A stretch of DNA of 7,911 nt from Parvularculaceae bacterium UBA4496 (lineage in GTDB: Bacteria > Pseudomonadota > Alphaproteobacteria > Caulobacterales > Parvularculaceae). The notes below the pieces were generated by a model. That model had not been told where the DNA came from. It ran no database searches and saw nothing but the letters and a program-made list of their open reading frames with translations. Position numbers and translations under genes: made by a program. Below are positions 5,731-7,911 of the stretch, in pieces (position 1 is the first letter of the stretch; the number at the start of each line of letters is the position of its first letter). The stretch spans positions 36,441 through 44,351 of the forward strand of contig DGNI01000064.1 in the NCBI GenBank assembly GCA_002388885.1, given 5' to 3'.

Positions 5731-6057
5731 ATGACGCAAAATCTACTATTCATATGTACTCAAAACAAATTTCGCAGCCCTACTGCCGAAAACGTATTTT
5801 CTGCATTCGAGGGGCTAGAATGCGATTCCGCGGGCTTAGCTGTAGATGCAGCAGTTTCTTTGTCTCCAGAACAAATCGAGTGGGCAGATATAATCTTTGT
5901 AATGGAGAAAACGCATCGAAATAAGCTCACCAAGAAGTTTCGAAAATATCTAAACGGGAAAAGGGTTATTGTTTTAGGTATACCGGACGAGTTTGAATAT
6001 ATGGACGATGACCTCGTCAAACTTTTACATGCAAAAGTGCCCCAGTTTCTGAGATGA
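5731..6057 (+). CDS. Low-molecular-weight tyrosine phosphatase-like protein
   Basis: A 108-residue cytosolic protein starting M-T-Q-N-L-L-F-I-C. It has the phosphatase P-loop C-T-Q-N-K-F-R-S-P (C-x5-R, Cys 9 and Arg 15 from this start), then T-A-E-N-V-F, D-S-A-G-L (32-36), W-A-D-I-I-F-V-M-E (51-59), and I-P-D-E-F-E-Y-M-D (84-92), whose Asp could be the general acid. These features match a compact family of LMW-PTP-like proteins (I believe COG4551). Substrate unknown. An in-frame ATG at 5707 would add eight residues; I prefer 5731 because family members start just before the P-loop strand, but neither start has a good ribosome site. The stop overlaps the rsmE start as ATGA. Base composition is about 42% GC over 300 bases, against about 65% at the start of rsmE, and codons end often in A or T: likely acquired by transfer. 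Confidence 0.82.
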   Translation: MTQNLLFICTQNKFRSPTAENVFSAFEGLECDSAGLAVDAAVSLSPEQIEWADIIFVMEKTHRNKLTKKFRKYLNGKRVIVLGIPDEFEYMDDDLVKLLHAKVPQFLR

Positions 6058-6824
6058 TTCCACGCCTTTACATTGATGCGCCGCTGGAAACCGGCGCTGC
6101 AGCGCCGTTGAGCGAAGCCCAAGCGCATTACCTGAAAAACGTGCTGCGCCGTTCGGCGGGCGACGAGGCGCGGCTGTTCAACGGACATGACGGCGAGTTT
6201 GCTGCGGCAATCGCCGAGCTGAAAAAGAAAGGCGGCGTTGTCGCCGTAAAAGGCAAAACCCGCGAGCAGGAAATAGAACCTGAGCTCGCCCTCTATTTTG
6301 CGCCCGTAAAACGCGGGCCTCTTGAAACGATCATTCAGAAGGCGACGGAAATCGGCGTGGCGCGCCTTTGTCCTGTGATCACCGAACGCACCGTTGCGCC
6401 GAAAATGAATGTCGAAAGGCTGCAGGCGATCGCCATTGAGGCCGCCGAACAATCGGGCAGGCTGACGGTTCCATCCGTGGACGATCCGATGAAATTGGCG
6501 CGCCTATTGGATGCGTGGCCGGAAGGCAGGCGGCTTTTGTTCTGCGACGAGGCGGGCGATGACGAACGCGAAGAATGGGGCGGCCGTGAAGGCCGCGCGA
6601 CGCCGGTGTTAGAAGCGCTAAAGGATATGGATAGCAAAGCTGGGGGGTGGGCTGTGCTGACCGGGCCAGAAGGCGGCTTCACGCCGGAAGAAAGAATGGT
6701 GCTGCGCTCGAAAACTTTCGTCACGCCCGCAACGCTTGGCCCCCGCATTTTGCGCGCCGATACGGCGGCGATTGCGGCGCTGACCCTGTGGCAGGCGGCG
6801 TTGGGAGACTGGCGCAATTCGTGA
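6054..6824 (+). CDS. rsmE: 16S rRNA (uracil-1498-N3)-methyltransferase RsmE
   Basis: A SAM-dependent SPOUT methyltransferase that makes m3U1498 in the decoding region of 16S rRNA. The 256 residues are typical length. An N-terminal PUA-like RNA-binding domain (about 1-70) contains H-Y-L-x-x-V-L-R (25-32) and G-D-E-A-R-L-F-N-G (36-44). The catalytic part has K-R-G-P-L-E-T-I-I-Q-K-A-T-E-I-G (86-101), E-A-A-E-Q-S-G-R (129-136), G-P-E-G-G-F (204-209), and the knot motif L-G-P-R-I-L-R-A-D-T-A (228-238). The ATG overlaps the stop of the phosphatase-like gene by four bases and has hardly any ribosome site of its own, so translation may depend on coupling. gshA follows after 99 bp. The gene is housekeeping and typical in composition. 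Confidence 0.96.
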   Translation: MIPRLYIDAPLETGAAAPLSEAQAHYLKNVLRRSAGDEARLFNGHDGEFAAAIAELKKKGGVVAVKGKTREQEIEPELALYFAPVKRGPLETIIQKATEIGVARLCPVITERTVAPKMNVERLQAIAIEAAEQSGRLTVPSVDDPMKLARLLDAWPEGRRLLFCDEAGDDEREEWGGREGRATPVLEALKDMDSKAGGWAVLTGPEGGFTPEERMVLRSKTFVTPATLGPRILRADTAAIAALTLWQAALGDWRNS

Positions 6825-6852
6825 TGTCGCGAAGCCGTGATGTGATCGAGGC

Positions 6853-6884
6853 TTGGCCTTTCGCGAGCGTCGCGATAGAGCCAA
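6853..6884 (+). other. Imperfect hairpin between rsmE and gshA
   Basis: TTGGC (6853-6857) and TCGCGA (6861-6866) pair with TCGCGA (6870-6875) and GCCAA (6880-6884) around a GCG loop. A small internal bulge (CTT against TAGA) interrupts the stem. No U tract follows on either strand, so it is not a normal intrinsic terminator. A third TCGCGA occurs at 6827-6832. The structure may be a processing or attenuation element of the rsmE-gshA transcript, or a degenerate repeat element. Confidence 0.4.
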
Positions 6885-6923
6885 CACGACGGGCGTAAGC
6901 GCGACGGGCTGGGAGAAGAAAAA

Positions 6924-7911
6924 TTGACGACCGCCAAACCATCAACGGGCGATGCGCCGCGCATTGAATCGAAAGACCAGCTTATTGCGCATTTGGCGTC
7001 TGGTTCCAAACCGAAAAATCAATGGAAGATCGGCACAGAGCACGAAAAATTCGTGTTCTGTAGAACGAATCTCAAACCGATTCCTTATGAGGGCGCGGCG
7101 GGGATTCGCACGATCCTTGAAAAGCTGAGCGCGGAAACGGGCTGGGAAATTATCGCTGAGGAAGGCTTGCCCATCGGCCTCAAGGGCGAGGGCGCGAGCG
7201 TGTCGCTCGAACCCGGCGGACAGTTCGAGCTTTCCGGCGCGCCGCTCGACAATGTGCATCAGACCTGCGACGAGGTGCACCGGCATCTCGATGCGGTGAA
7301 GAAAGTTTGCGACCCGCTCGGCGTCGCTTTTCTTGGTATGGGCTTTGCGCCCACATGGACGCGCGATGAGGCGCCGAAAATGCCGAAGGCGCGCTATGAC
7401 ATCATGCGCCGTTATATGCCGAAAAAAGGCTCGCTCGGTCTCGACATGATGCACCGGACCTGCACGGTGCAGGTCAATCTCGATTTCTCATCCGAAGCCG
7501 ACATGGCGGCGAAGTTCAAAACGTCGCTGGCGCTGCAACCGATTGCAACCGCGCTGTTCGCCAATTCCGGATTGGTTGAGGGCAAAGATTCCGGCTACGC
7601 ATCATGGCGCGCGCATATCTGGACCGACACCGATGCTGATCGCACGGGCCTGTTGCATTTTGTTTTCGACGATGGGTTCGGTTTTGAGCGCTATGCCGAT
7701 TACATGCTCGATGTGCCGATGTACTTCGCCTACCGGAACGGCGATTACGTGGACGTCGCGGGCGAGAGCTTCCGCGACTTCATGGCCGGAAAGCTGCCGC
7801 AGCTGCCCGGGGAGACGCCGCATATGGGCGACTGGGGCGACCACATTACGACGGCCTTTCCGGAAGTCCGCCTGAAGCGTTTCCTGGAAATGCGCGGCGC
7901 GGATGGCGGGC
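6924..7911 (+). CDS. gshA: Glutamate-cysteine ligase, GCS2/plant type (3' end missing)
   Basis: Catalyses ATP-dependent joining of glutamate and cysteine, the first step of glutathione synthesis, in the cytosol. 329 residues are visible and the frame is open to the window end; family members are about 450 long, so roughly a quarter is missing. Recognisable segments are G-T-E-H-E-K-F (37-43), [11 protein letters not shown] (95-105), [10 protein letters not shown] (178-187), [11 protein letters not shown] (223-233), and [11 protein letters not shown] (317-327). These fit the plant/alphaproteobacterial class rather than E. coli GshA. The start is TTG at 6924, preceded by GGGAGAAG with GGAG eight bases away. 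An in-frame TAG at 6876 closes the frame upstream, and no ATG lies between it and the conserved N-terminal part. It is on the same strand as rsmE, 99 bp downstream, possibly in the same transcript. Confidence 0.94.
   Translation, partial: MTTAKPSTGDAPRIESKDQLIAHLASGSKPKNQWKIGTEHEKFVFCRTNLKPIPYEGAAGIRTILEKLSAETGWEIIAEEGLPIGLKGEGASVSLEPGGQFELSGAPLDNVHQTCDEVHRHLDAVKKVCDPLGVAFLGMGFAPTWTRDEAPKMPKARYDIMRRYMPKKGSLGLDMMHRTCTVQVNLDFSSEADMAAKFKTSLALQPIATALFANSGLVEGKDSGYASWRAHIWTDTDADRTGLLHFVFDDGFGFERYADYMLDVPMYFAYRNGDYVDVAGESFRDFMAGKLPQLPGETPHMGDWGDHITTAFPEVRLKRFLEMRGADGG

Noticed and set aside
4829..5734. Long plus-strand ORF (301 codons) opposite ubiA
   Set aside because: It mirrors ubiA, which has all family motifs. 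Its translation is charged and low in hydrophobic order, with no recognisable domain; it is a shadow of GC-rich codons.
5760..6452. Minus-strand ORF of 230 codons across the phosphatase gene and rsmE
   Set aside because: Overlaps two genes with clear family motifs and spans their sharp composition change; no own domain.
6335..7454. Minus-strand ORFs opposite rsmE and gshA
   Set aside because: Both sense genes are well supported, and the antisense translations show no motifs.

Overview
The window looks like a chromosomal segment of an alphaproteobacterium. The support is a GC-rich composition in most genes, a plant-type (GCS2 family) glutamate-cysteine ligase next to rsmE and a divergent ubiA, and a DUF2793 protein of the kind found in alphaproteobacterial phages and gene transfer agents. 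The genus cannot be fixed from the sequence alone.

Left part (1-2642, all minus strand): a collagen-like lipoprotein with 14 Gly-X-Y triplets; a 327 bp intergenic region holding its promoter and leader plus a strong intrinsic terminator for the gene behind it; a small secreted protein with an HdeA/Rap1a-like look; and a three-helix MscS-type mechanosensitive channel. All three products are envelope-associated or exported.

Middle part (2643-4683): a 203 bp divergent intergenic region with paired near-identical sites, then a plus-strand DUF2793 fibre-like protein with no phage genes beside it. It runs tail-to-tail into msrB with a 14 bp coding overlap. MsrB carries a twin-arginine signal and a second, well-placed internal start that would give a cytosolic form.

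Right part (4739-7911): ubiA (ubiquinone biosynthesis) reads leftward toward msrB. Divergent from it is a small AT-rich gene for a low-molecular-weight tyrosine-phosphatase-like protein, joined by a 4 bp ATGA overlap to rsmE (16S rRNA m3U1498 methyltransferase). A TTG-started gshA follows and runs off the window end. The phosphatase gene is about 42% GC, while the start of rsmE is about 65%, so it looks like an insertion into an older ubiA / rsmE-gshA arrangement.

Most of the window is ordinary housekeeping DNA. The parts worth a second look are the AT-rich phosphatase insertion, the orphan DUF2793 fibre gene, the dual-start MsrB, the collagen-like lipoprotein with a possible leader switch, and several palindromic or paired sites in the divergent intergenic regions. 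I did not find a convincing new multi-gene system.
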